A DNA stretch of 8,546 nucleotides from JBEEMU01 sp043778315. Its GTDB lineage: Bacteria; Bacteroidota; Bacteroidia; Chitinophagales; Saprospiraceae. This document shows positions 1 through 6,431 of this stretch, in pieces (position 1 is the stretch's first letter; every line of letters starts with the position of its first letter). Position numbers and translations under genes: made by a program. The notes beneath the pieces were generated by a model, which was not told the DNA's origin, made no database searches, and saw only the letters and a program-made list of their open reading frames with translations. The stretch is taken from the NCBI GenBank assembly GCA_043778315.1, contig JAYWGJ010000095.1, forward strand, positions 1 through 8,546. Reading direction: 5' to 3'.

Positions 1-260
1 ACTATAAAACTGCCGATAACGGCTGCGTTTAAGCGTTTTGCGGTGGCTGCGAGCCATGTGCGAGTGATGCTGTTTTCCCACGGCTCGGCATAAGCCGCCG
101 CATTCATCGTAAAACCCGTTGTGAACATTTCGGGAAGAACGATGAGGTCGGTTTTGTTGGGCGCAAGGTGAGCTAAATAGCCGTCGATAAGCGCGATATT
201 AGCGGCGCAATCGTGCCAGACGATGTCGTACTGCAGTAAACTGATGCGTAGGTCGGTCAT
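1..260 (-). CDS. Nitrilase-superfamily amidohydrolase, YafV / omega-amidase-like (5' part only)
   Basis: Reading leftwards from the ATG at 258-260, 86 complete residues are present before the window edge. The start reads MTDLRISLLQYDIVWHD, a first beta-strand typical of carbon-nitrogen hydrolases. Residues 38-52 contain TDLIVLPEMFTTGFTMN; the LPEMFTTGF block is characteristic of the YafV-like branch and includes the predicted catalytic Glu44. The catalytic Lys and Cys of the Glu-Lys-Cys triad lie outside the window, so activity cannot be confirmed. Known YafV-type enzymes are cytosolic omega-amidases that hydrolyse alpha-ketoglutaramate or ketosuccinamate, often next to methionine-salvage aminotransferases; that substrate is inferred here from family resemblance. 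No signal peptide is visible. The gene runs in the same direction as the PD40/OmpA gene upstream of it, but 261 bases with hairpins separate them, so it is probably transcribed on its own. Confidence 0.85.
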   Translation of the reverse strand, partial: MTDLRISLLQYDIVWHDCAANIALIDGYLAHLAPNKTDLIVLPEMFTTGFTMNAAAYAEPWENSITRTWLAATAKRLNAAVIGSFI

Positions 261-371
261 ATTTTGAATTTAATAATGAAAAATACTGTTTTATAGCAAG
301 AAAATAGCGAGTCGTATGTAATAAGTACCTAATTTCGAAGTTTAATTCCTTAAACACCGATGTAAATAGTA

Positions 372-379
372 CAAAATTA
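372..379 (-). promoter_or_regulatory. Possible -7 promoter element for the amidase gene
   Basis: On the minus strand this reads TAATTTTG, an exact match to the Bacteroidota -7 consensus TAnnTTTG. It lies about 110 bases upstream of the amidase ATG. No convincing TTTG/TTG -33 element is visible at the expected 17-23 base spacing; the upstream sequence is only A/T runs. In such AT-rich DNA a chance match is quite possible. Confidence 0.3.
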
Positions 380-402
380 ATGCTAAAAAGAAATTTTATT
401 CG

Positions 403-504
403 TTTTTTTATAAAAAAATCAATTTTATGATAAAGATTTTAGTGGGGTTTTAACGGTGTACGGCTCTCAAGCCGCACCTATTTTAGGTGGTGCGAGTTAA
501 AACC
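403..504. terminator. Nested hairpins between the amidase and PD40/OmpA genes
   Basis: An outer inverted repeat pairs GGTTTTAAC (446-454) with GTTAAAACC (496-504), both 9 bases and perfect. Inside it are two overlapping hairpins that cannot form together. One spans 455-478: GGTG, a TA bulge, CGGCT, loop CTCA, AGCCG, CACC. The other spans 476-488: ACCTA, loop TTT, TAGGT. A further AT-only palindrome of 16 bases lies at 403-418. The structure starts 18 bases after the stop codon of the PD40/OmpA gene (read leftwards), where a transcription end would be expected. No clear U-tract follows the GC-rich stem, so the terminator role is inferred. The rest of 261-521 is AT-rich and shows no gene. Confidence 0.45.
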
Positions 505-521
505 ACGCACGCCAGTACTTA

Positions 522-2633
522 CTATTCGGTAATTCTGAAATTGAGCTGTACCCTGCGCTCGAGAGCGGCGGCGGGACTATATATTGAGCCTTTTTCATCG
601 TTAAGGCGGTCGGGAATATCGGGGGAAGCGGTAGTTTCACCGAGTGGATTGTCGATAAAACGGAGTTTTTGGTTGTTAATATAGCTATTGAAAATGCCGT
701 TTTGGTAATGCAGGTAGTAATTTTTGATACTCGAAATCCGTCTTTTGGATAAATTGACGTTGTATTCGTTGGTGGAGCGTGGGCTGCAATGTCCGTCGAT
801 GATAATCTCGATGCTGCCGCCTGTTTTTAGGTAGTTGAGAAGTTCGGTGGTGAAGCCCGTGAGCTTATTATAGTTTTGGGTGATGCTGTTGGCAAACAAA
901 TCATCAATGGCATCGCTGCCGTTAGGCGCAATATATTTTTTTAGGTACAAGGATTTTAGATTAATATAGGCATTATAATTTTGGAGGTAGTCGGTGGTGG
1001 TGATGGTGTGCCGAGTATCGGGGTCGGGTTCGTCGTTGTGAAAATAGAGGACGATAGGTGTGAAAGCGGAGAGCTTCGTTTGGTAATTAGTAGTCGTAGT
1101 GTTGGTACCGAGGTTTGGTTTATTGGGATTTAAAAGGTTTGTGAGTGAATTAAAGTTTGGCTTATCGGGAATGGTAGTGTTTGTGGGTGGATTGAAGGGG
1201 GGGGAATTAGGAGGTGTTAGAATTGAGGGTGGACCGATGTTTAGTTTATTGGGTTTGAGGGGATTTGCGGCAAGCGGAGGCGTGTCTTTTTTGGGTTTCA
1301 CAGAATGCAAAACGGTATAAATGTCGGCGCAGCAGACTCCATCAGTGCCTATTTTGAGGTTTGTAGGGCGCGTAGAAGATAAATAGTAGGTGCTATCGGT
1401 ATCGGGGGTGAAATAAAAGTCGTCGTAGGTGCTGTTTATAGGTGTTGGCAAAAAATTGGCTTTTTCAAACTTGCCATTATTTATTTTTATGCTAAAAATA
1501 TCATAGCTGCCAATACCTATTTTGCCATTACTACTAAAATAAAGCGTGTTTGTCTTACCATTATAATAAGGTGTAATTTCGTTGTAAATAGTATTTGGTA
1601 AATTATTAGCGTCGCTGAACGTATTTATATTGATTGGGACGCTCCAATTTTTTTCGAGGTTTCTTGTTGTCTTAAAAATGTCGAGTCCGCCGACGCTACC
1701 GCTTTTATTAGATGAAAAATACATGGCTTCGCATTTGCAAACGCTGTCAAAAGTGATATTAGGCTGGGTAAAAGTGGCTTCGAGGTCGGTCAAATTGGCG
1801 TAAGTCTTAATATTTTTTTTGTCCCACTTGCCATTTTTATTTGCTATGCTTACAATACTGCATTTCCAATCGTCTGTTTTTTTATTATACTTGCATTCAC
1901 TAAAAAACAACTCGGTATTGTCCAAACTATACGTTGCATTATTATAAGAGGTATTGGCATTAGGTGAGGGCAGGAAGTCTAAAAGTGAATTATTACGAAA
2001 AGTATATAATCCGCTTGTGCGCGTAACGGGTTCGTCGGCTTTATTTTCCCATTCATAGCGATTAGAGCTAAAAATCAATACGTCGTTGCTTAAAGACTGG
2101 TGGATATAATCGGCGTGTTCGGCGTTCAACAGCTTATTATTGATGTGCTTTATAGTCCAATCGGAGTCTTCTTTGTTTAAGTTTTGCGCCTTAGCTTCTG
2201 AAATATTTATTATTTTTTTGTATTGATAAGCATATTTAGTATCTCTATATGAAATATTAGTGATAAAATCGATATATTTTTTATGTAAGGCTTTTGTATA
2301 TTTAGGTACTTTTTCTAATCGGTTGAGTGCGACGATAGTTTCATAATCTATTCTAAAATTAGTGTAGTTTTTTGGTATTTTATTTAAAAAAAACAATGCC
2401 TTGCTGGGTACGTTGCTTTCATTATAAAAATGCGCTAAGTCGGTGAGTAAAGCGGTGTCGCGCTGTACGGCGACGGAGTCGGCGTTGTATATTATTTCTA
2501 AGTATTGGGCGGCAGCCGCGTAGTTATTATTTTTTATTTCTTTGGCTATGGCGTTGCGGTACTGCGCGATACTTTGTGCGTGTATTGCGGTATTGATACC
2601 CAAAAAAGCAATAATAAGGAGTGTAGTTTTCAT
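522..2633 (-). CDS. Exported PD40-repeat / OmpA-domain envelope protein
   Basis: 703 residues from the chosen ATG at 2631-2633. It starts MKTTLLIIAFLGINTAIHAQ, a typical signal peptide with likely cleavage after HAQ (residue 20). An in-frame ATG 14 codons upstream (2673-2675) would place charged residues before the signal and is less likely. Residues 21-130 are helical and TPR-like. Residues about 185-440 hold PD40/WD40-like beta-propeller strands, with FSSNR (188-192), ELFFSE (241-246), MYFSSNK (304-310) followed by GGLDIF, LYFSSNG (364-370) followed by SYDIF, and YYLSS (416-420). A Pro/Asn/Thr-rich linker covers about 450-515. The C-terminal OmpA/MotB domain begins near LYFHNDEPDP (529-538) and includes IEIIIDGHCSP (608-618) and NVNLSKRRISSIKNYY (625-640), the peptidoglycan-binding signature. 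This order resembles PorE-type proteins of Bacteroidota, which anchor envelope complexes to peptidoglycan, but no CRD domain is evident, and no type IX secretion genes are nearby. Role in anchoring or cell-surface structure is inferred. Confidence 0.88.
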   Translation of the reverse strand: MKTTLLIIAFLGINTAIHAQSIAQYRNAIAKEIKNNNYAAAAQYLEIIYNADSVAVQRDTALLTDLAHFYNESNVPSKALFFLNKIPKNYTNFRIDYETIVALNRLEKVPKYTKALHKKYIDFITNISYRDTKYAYQYKKIINISEAKAQNLNKEDSDWTIKHINNKLLNAEHADYIHQSLSNDVLIFSSNRYEWENKADEPVTRTSGLYTFRNNSLLDFLPSPNANTSYNNATYSLDNTELFFSECKYNKKTDDWKCSIVSIANKNGKWDKKNIKTYANLTDLEATFTQPNITFDSVCKCEAMYFSSNKSGSVGGLDIFKTTRNLEKNWSVPININTFSDANNLPNTIYNEITPYYNGKTNTLYFSSNGKIGIGSYDIFSIKINNGKFEKANFLPTPINSTYDDFYFTPDTDSTYYLSSTRPTNLKIGTDGVCCADIYTVLHSVKPKKDTPPLAANPLKPNKLNIGPPSILTPPNSPPFNPPTNTTIPDKPNFNSLTNLLNPNKPNLGTNTTTTNYQTKLSAFTPIVLYFHNDEPDPDTRHTITTTDYLQNYNAYINLKSLYLKKYIAPNGSDAIDDLFANSITQNYNKLTGFTTELLNYLKTGGSIEIIIDGHCSPRSTNEYNVNLSKRRISSIKNYYLHYQNGIFNSYINNQKLRFIDNPLGETTASPDIPDRLNDEKGSIYSPAAALERRVQLNFRITE

Positions 2634-2657
2634 TTTTTGATTGTTTTTAAATGATTT

Positions 2658-2701
2658 ACGGGCGTACTCAACCATTTTTTAGTTAAGTATGCCCGTTTTT
2701 T
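2658..2701 (+). terminator. Terminator-shaped hairpin in the leader of the PD40/OmpA gene
   Basis: Arms ACGGGCGTACTCAAC (2658-2672) and GTTAAGTATGCCCGT (2682-2696) pair over 15 positions with two mismatch or wobble positions, around a 9-base loop. A run of six T (2696-2701) follows on the plus strand, so the shape is a rho-independent terminator reading rightwards. No plus-strand gene ends here. In the opposite direction it sits 25 bases upstream of the PD40/OmpA start and would be in its 5' leader. It may block antisense transcription entering from the left, or act as a leader structure. Confidence 0.5.
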
Positions 2702-2746
2702 GAATATTCTTTGTAATTTTAGTAGTTTTTTAAGCAAAATAGTTGT

Positions 2747-2957
2747 CCGAGGTGGTCGTATTATAAATTGTAGTGCCAATATTATAAATTGTAGTGGTCA
2801 TATTATAAACTGTAGTGGTCATATTATAAACTGTAGTGGTCATATTATAAATTGTAGTACCAATATTATAAATTGTAGTGCCAATATTATAAATTGTAGT
2901 GCCAATATTATAAACCGAGGTGGTCATATTATAAATTGTAGTACCAATATTATAAAA
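2747..2957. repeat. 21-bp tandem repeat array, nine full units plus two partial ones
   Basis: Full units start at 2760, 2781, 2802, 2823, 2844, 2865, 2886, 2907 and 2928, with a 13-base partial unit before (2747-2759) and 9 bases after (2949-2957). Each unit begins ATTATAAA, continues with TTG, CTG or CCG, then TAGT (AGGT in unit 8), and ends in CCAAT or GTCAT. There is no spacer and no indel anywhere. Because 21 is divisible by 3, reading frames stay open on both strands (plus: repeats of IINCSAN/IINCSGH; minus: NIGTTIY/NMTTTVY), but both reach a start only through TTG outside the array and lack any leader or conserved context, so I do not call them genes. The array lies upstream of the PD40/OmpA gene. 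Function unknown. Confidence 0.9.
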
Positions 2958-3004
2958 TAACAAAAATTTATCTTTTAATATTTTACAATTTGGCTATTTA
3001 TTTT

Positions 3005-3235
3005 TCTTCGTTCTTTTTTCTTGATAAAAAAGAACCAAAAAATCAAGACTTATTAGACTTGTCAGGCTGCTCTCCGCATAAAAAGGGAACACAGCCCAAA
3101 CTTGCTGCTCCCAAAAGGTCGCAGCTTCGAACAGTGCGCTGTTTATCACCTTTTTATGCTGCGTTTTCGCCGACAATTCTAATAGGTCGGTCGCCCCACC
3201 CTTTAAACAATCGACTTCATTTTTATATTTCGACA
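3005..3235. repeat. Structured gene-free element, probably an interspersed Bacteroidota repeat
   Basis: The stretch contains several inverted repeats. TCTTGAT (3019-3025) pairs with ATCAAGA (3042-3048) around a 16-base A-rich loop. GCATAAAAAGG (3076-3086) pairs perfectly with CCTTTTTATGC (3149-3159). Inside that, ACAGC (3091-3095) pairs with GCTGT (3138-3142) and GCTGC (3104-3108) with GCAGC (3121-3125), giving one long interrupted stem. Open frames exist on both strands (2990-3268 plus, 2994-3236 minus), which is what an inverted repeat without stops produces. Neither has a recognisable domain. From memory, similar sequence recurs in other Bacteroidota genomes; this is an impression, not a search result. 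Confidence 0.55.
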
Positions 3236-3332
3236 AAAAAATTACATTTTATACCTACAAATTATTAATTATACAGTTTTAATTATTTTTTTAGTGAAAG
3301 CAATTAAAATATATTTGTAGTACTTAATTTGC

Positions 3333-4076
3333 TTAGTATCTTTTATTTATAAATCCCATATTGCTAATCTGTTTGTACTGGGGCGATAATGCGCCGTAAA
3401 CGGATTTGATGTATTTTTTTACGTCGGCTTGAATGGAATATATACTGTCTTTATCGGCGTACAACAATACGTCGCGCTGAATACGGGCGGAGCTGACGGG
3501 CGGATAGGCGGCTGCTACGGCGGCGTTGGCGGTAAGCATATTGTTTAACTGGGTTTTAAGATTAGCAACCTGCAACTCTGTTTCGCGTGGGGCGTAGGCT
3601 GGTTCGGTCTCTAAAAGCGAAATTAAACGCGCAAAGTGCTGCGTCATAAGGTCGTAGGATTGCTGCGACGAAGAGATGGTTTTGTCGTCGGGCGTGCTGC
3701 CCGTACTGCCGCCGTTACTTGCCGTCGATTTGCCTGGTGCTACCGCGCCTTGTATTTTTCTGTTGATAGTTTTGGCGTTTTCGATGGTTTTGTCGGACGC
3801 GTCGGTCGCGGAAACGGCGTTGATGAGCTTGGTAGCAAATTTTTTGAAGTTGCTAAAACAGTCGTACCGCGTGTTGCGCGCCATATTGAAAGCGGTGGCT
3901 TTGTCTATGACGTTTTGCAAACTAACGCTTGCGTTGGCGTGTAGCGCAGACATCGCCGCGACCTCCATATTGCTTTTGGCAGGCTGGTAGTCTGCGCCGT
4001 AGTTCTGACAGAAGCTGATAAGCTCCAAAAAGTTTGCCACTTGTTTGATGTGACCTGTTTCATTAGTAGATGCCAT
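3333..4076 (-). CDS. Hypothetical helical protein with an internal duplication
   Basis: 247 residues, starting MASTNETGHIKQVANF at the ATG 4074-4076. There is no signal peptide, membrane segment or catalytic motif, so it is probably a soluble cytoplasmic helical protein. It has two halves joined by a Gly/Ser/Thr-rich linker (about 111-136). The halves match at a constant offset of 131 residues: F17/F148, LIS 20-22/151-153, Y30/Y161, P32/P163, VA 39-40/170-171, N48/N179, V56/V187, AR 66-67/197-198 and R70/R201. A later KK pair (78-79 and 220-221) suggests the match resumes after a short insertion. I do not recognise a named family, although the opening resembles uncharacterised Bacteroidota proteins I have seen. 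The gene lies 20 bases downstream of the 129-residue gene on the same strand, so the two are probably co-transcribed. Function unknown. Confidence 0.75.
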   Translation of the reverse strand: MASTNETGHIKQVANFLELISFCQNYGADYQPAKSNMEVAAMSALHANASVSLQNVIDKATAFNMARNTRYDCFSNFKKFATKLINAVSATDASDKTIENAKTINRKIQGAVAPGKSTASNGGSTGSTPDDKTISSSQQSYDLMTQHFARLISLLETEPAYAPRETELQVANLKTQLNNMLTANAAVAAAYPPVSSARIQRDVLLYADKDSIYSIQADVKKYIKSVYGALSPQYKQISNMGFINKRY

Positions 4077-4096
4077 GATTTTATGGTTTTGATTTA

Positions 4097-4486
4097 TTAA
4101 TTATTATTAGTTGAAGCCGCGCAGACCGTTAGGAAAGCCTCCCCCGACCCCTCCATAAGGAGGGGAGACGGAGGTGAAGCGGTTGGTTGTCTTGATAGGC
4201 TATTTATATTTTTATTATTTGCAATAAGTTTATTTTGTAATAAAAATATTCTATTTTGTGCTACTTCTCCTGTATAAATACAAATGGTTTCATCATAACT
4301 CGCAACAACTTGCTTGGCTTGATACGCTAATTCTCTTTTATCTTTATTTGATAATAACACAACACCACTAATTAAACGGTGAATAAATGAACCGTTAGTA
4401 GTAGGATTGCGTAGCTCTGGATTACCTATTAGCACCCATTGATTGGGATAGGTTGCTTTTATTTCTTCCATGGTCAAAGTTTCCAT
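4097..4486 (-). CDS. Small hypothetical protein with a repeat-derived C-terminus
   Basis: 129 residues from the ATG at 4484-4486. The first 85 or so residues form a plausible compact alpha/beta domain: TMEEIKATYPNQWVLIGNP (5-23), SGVVLLSNKDKRELAYQAKQ (40-59) and ICIYTGEV (68-75). This resembles a small family of unknown function found in cyanobacteria and Bacteroidota, with an N-terminal YPNQWVLI block and a C-terminal YTGE block; in that family proteins usually end soon after YTGE. Here the last 30 or so residues (from about 99) are encoded by the interspersed GC-rich repeat at 4137-4174 and its flanks, giving a Pro/Ser-rich tail ending in STNNN. The tail is therefore probably a recent add-on. 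First gene of a likely two-gene operon behind the promoter at 4533-4560. Confidence 0.7.
   Translation of the reverse strand: METLTMEEIKATYPNQWVLIGNPELRNPTTNGSFIHRLISGVVLLSNKDKRELAYQAKQVVASYDETICIYTGEVAQNRIFLLQNKLIANNKNINSLSRQPTASPPSPLLMEGSGEAFLTVCAASTNNN
4137..4174. repeat. GC-rich palindromic repeat, copy inside the 129-residue gene
   Basis: The core is GCCTCCCCCGACCCCTCC, loop ATAA, then GGAGGGGAGACGGAGG. CCCCTCC (4148-4154) and GGAGGGG (4159-4165) form a perfect 7-bp stem. The same element appears in the two composite repeats ahead of gpsA (cores near 6576 and 6786) and as an inverted copy at 6869-6904. This copy lies within the 3' end of an open reading frame and keeps it open. Confidence 0.85.
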
Positions 4487-4532
4487 TAGATTACTATCTT
4501 AATTGTAAATAATTATGTATTTAATCGCAAAG

Positions 4533-4560
4533 CAAAGATACACTATTTTTTATATTCCAA
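4533..4560 (-). promoter_or_regulatory. Promoter for the two-gene minus-strand operon
   Basis: On the minus strand, TTG (4558-4560) is followed by 17 bases and then TATCTTTG (4533-4540), an exact match to TAnnTTTG. This fits the Bacteroidota primary sigma factor consensus of TTG/TTTG, 17-23 bases, TAnnTTTG. It ends 46 bases before the ATG of the 129-residue gene. Confidence 0.6.
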
Positions 4561-4620
4561 CGTTTTTTGAAAAAAAATTTTATTTTATTTTAATTAAACG
4601 TTTGCAAAACATAGTTTGAT

Positions 4621-4683
4621 ATTTACCAAATCTTAGAGATTTGGCAAATACGGAGAGGAATCAAGGAGGTGTAAGCGTAAAAC
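4621..4683 (+). repeat. Interspersed hairpin repeat, copy A (dnaB leader region)
   Basis: Arms ATTTACCAAATCT (4621-4633) and AGATTTGGCAAAT (4637-4649) pair with a single mismatch around a TAG loop. A purine-rich tail follows and ends in GCGTAAAAC (4675-4683). The same hairpin plus GCGTAAAAC tail occurs after gpsA at 7975-8026. It sits upstream of the dnaB promoter element, between two divergent transcription units. No U-run follows, so it is not a standard terminator. Confidence 0.8.
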
Positions 4684-4758
4684 ATTGAAGTAAAATAAAG
4701 GGTTTATTTTATAATAAAAAAATAGTTTAAAATAATAGTTACAATCAGATATTATTGG

Positions 4759-4766
4759 TATCTTTG
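4759..4766 (+). promoter_or_regulatory. -7 promoter element for dnaB
   Basis: TATCTTTG matches the TAnnTTTG consensus exactly and is the same octamer as in the divergent operon promoter. It lies 44 bases before the dnaB ATG. A good TTTG -33 box is not visible; GTTA at 4738-4741 is the best position-matched candidate. The remainder of the 324-base intergenic region (4487-4810) is AT-rich and contains only the hairpin repeat and the divergent promoter. Confidence 0.5.
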
Positions 4767-4810
4767 CCAAGCAAAACTACTACTATAATCTATTAAAGCA
4801 CACTATATAT

Positions 4811-6364
4811 ATGAGCGACGAAACGCGCAAAAAAACAGGCTCGCAGAAGAGCCGTAGCTCGGAAAGTGACCTGTCGAGTTATGTGTTCGGGAAGGTGCCG
4901 CCGCAGGCTATCCCGTTGGAGGAGGCGGTGTTGGGAGCAGCGATGCTGCACCGCGACGCATTCCCGGTGGTGTTGGATATGTTGCAGCCTGATAGCTTTT
5001 ACATGGTGGCAAATCAGTTGATATATAAATCAATGTTGCGGCTATTCGAGAAAAGTGTGCCGATAGATTTGCTCACGGTGTCGGAGGAACTGCGCAAAAT
5101 GGGCGAATTGGAGGCAACAGGCGGCTCGTCGTACTTGGTGGAGCTGACTAATAAAGTGGCTTCGTCGGCAAATATAGAGTATCATGCGCGGATTATTGCC
5201 CAAAAATACATACAACGGGAGTTGATTCGGGTATCTACGGAGGTGATAAAAGAGAGTTTTGAGGACACGACGGACGTATTTGATTTGTTGGATAAAGCGG
5301 AACAGGGCTTGTTTGGTATCGCGGAACAGAACATGAATAGAGCGTCGGAGGGCATGGACACGCTGGCAGGCAAGGCGTTGCGGGCATTGGAGGAACTGGC
5401 GAAAAAAGAGGACGGGCTGACGGGTGTACCGACGGGCTTTACCGACCTTGACCGCCTCACTTCGGGTTGGCAACGCACCGACCTTATCATCATAGCGGCG
5501 CGTCCCGCGATGGGAAAAACGGCGTTTACGCTTTCGCTGGCACGCAACGCGGCAGGTGCAGGGACGATAGATAAACCGTTTCCCGTAGCGTTTTTTTCGT
5601 TGGAGATGTCAAAAATACAATTGGTGCAACGGCTTATTGCGGCGGAAGCCGAAATATCAGTTTCGGACTTACGGACGGGCAAATTGCAGGACGCGGAGTG
5701 GACGCGGGTACATCGGGCTGTGGAAATACTGAGTGATACACCTATATTTATAGACGACTCGCCCGCGCTGAACATCTTTGATTTGCGTGCTAAATGCCGC
5801 CGATTGAAAATGCAGCACAATATAGAAATGATTATTATCGACTATTTGCAATTGATGTCGGGCGGTGGCGATGGCAGCAAAGGCAACGGCAACCGCGAGC
5901 AGGAAATTAGTGCTATCTCGCGTGGCTTGAAGGGTTTGGCAAAAGAATTAAATGTGCCTGTCATCGCGCTGTCGCAGTTGAGCCGTGCCGTAGAGTCGCG
6001 TGGCGGGAGCAAAAAACCGCAATTGAGCGACCTGCGCGAGTCGGGTGCGATAGAGCAAGATGCGGATATTGTATCGTTTATTTACCGTCCCGAATACTAT
6101 CAAATCACGGAAGACGAAGAGGGCAACTCGACGAAAGGTATAGGCGAAATCATCGTGGCTAAACACCGTAACGGGGCGTTGGATACGATACGGTTGCGGT
6201 TTAAGGACTCGTTTGTGAAGTTCACGAATATGGACGACGCAGGTTTGGACGATGTGCCGTTTGATGTGTTCGCACCCGTCACGCCGACCAATAATATTAT
6301 TACGAAACAATCGGCGTTGAACAATAGACAGCCGCCTGTGGGGATAGATGATGTACCTTTTTGA
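4811..6364 (+). CDS. dnaB: Replicative DNA helicase DnaB
   Basis: 517 residues, close to the usual length for Bacteroidota DnaB, with no intein. This hexameric ATPase unwinds DNA at the replication fork. After a charged N-terminal extension (1-28), the DnaB N-terminal domain begins at PPQAIPLEEAVLGAAML (30-46). The linker region ends near 205 and the RecA-like motor domain starts at GVPTGFTDLDRLTSGW (205-220). Walker A is ARPAMGKTAF (230-239; K236, T237), the catalytic Glu is in SLEM (E265), and Walker B is IIIDYLQLM (341-349; D344). SQLSRAVESR (388-397), SDLRESGAIEQDADIV (406-421) and AKHRNG (450-455, with the likely arginine finger R453) complete the motor. The protein ends in GIDDVPF, with a second LDDVPF at 479-484; both resemble the SSB C-terminal peptide. 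The ATG at 4811 is preceded by an A/T-rich leader without a Shine-Dalgarno motif, normal for this phylum. Confidence 0.97.
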   Translation: MSDETRKKTGSQKSRSSESDLSSYVFGKVPPQAIPLEEAVLGAAMLHRDAFPVVLDMLQPDSFYMVANQLIYKSMLRLFEKSVPIDLLTVSEELRKMGELEATGGSSYLVELTNKVASSANIEYHARIIAQKYIQRELIRVSTEVIKESFEDTTDVFDLLDKAEQGLFGIAEQNMNRASEGMDTLAGKALRALEELAKKEDGLTGVPTGFTDLDRLTSGWQRTDLIIIAARPAMGKTAFTLSLARNAAGAGTIDKPFPVAFFSLEMSKIQLVQRLIAAEAEISVSDLRTGKLQDAEWTRVHRAVEILSDTPIFIDDSPALNIFDLRAKCRRLKMQHNIEMIIIDYLQLMSGGGDGSKGNGNREQEISAISRGLKGLAKELNVPVIALSQLSRAVESRGGSKKPQLSDLRESGAIEQDADIVSFIYRPEYYQITEDEEGNSTKGIGEIIVAKHRNGALDTIRLRFKDSFVKFTNMDDAGLDDVPFDVFAPVTPTNNIITKQSALNNRQPPVGIDDVPF

Positions 6365-6365
6365 T

Positions 6366-6413
6366 AATTATGAATTATATTTTTTTAATTGTGAATTATG
6401 AATTATGAATTAT
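6366..6413 (+). repeat. AATTATG simple repeats after dnaB
   Basis: AATTATGAATTAT occurs at 6366-6378, and AATTGTGAATTATG followed by AATTATGAATTAT at 6387-6413, separated by a T-run. This is low-complexity heptamer-type DNA directly after the dnaB stop codon. No GC-rich terminator is seen here. Confidence 0.7.
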
Positions 6414-6431
6414 TTTACCGTTAGAAGAAAT

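Noticed and set aside
487..1320. Plus-strand open frames within the PD40/OmpA gene.
   Set aside because: They are complements of its OmpA domain and proline/asparagine-rich linker; the minus-strand product has a signal peptide and known domains.
2747..2957. CRISPR array.
   Set aside because: The units are directly adjacent with no unique spacers, and no cas gene is present.
2700..2963. Two opposing open frames across the 21-bp array (plus 2700-2960, minus 2730-2963) as genes for repeat proteins.
   Set aside because: Both begin with TTG outside the array, and openness follows automatically from a stop-free unit of 21 bases. No signal, domain or leader supports coding.
2990..3268. Opposing open frames of 92 and 80 residues as small genes.
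   Set aside because: They mirror each other over an inverted-repeat element and show no domain or conserved start context.
5042..6324. Several open frames antisense to dnaB, up to 212 residues.
   Set aside because: They lie wholly inside the strongly supported dnaB gene and have no recognisable features.
4811..6364. Intein or frameshift in dnaB.
   Set aside because: All DnaB motifs occur in one uninterrupted frame at normal spacing.
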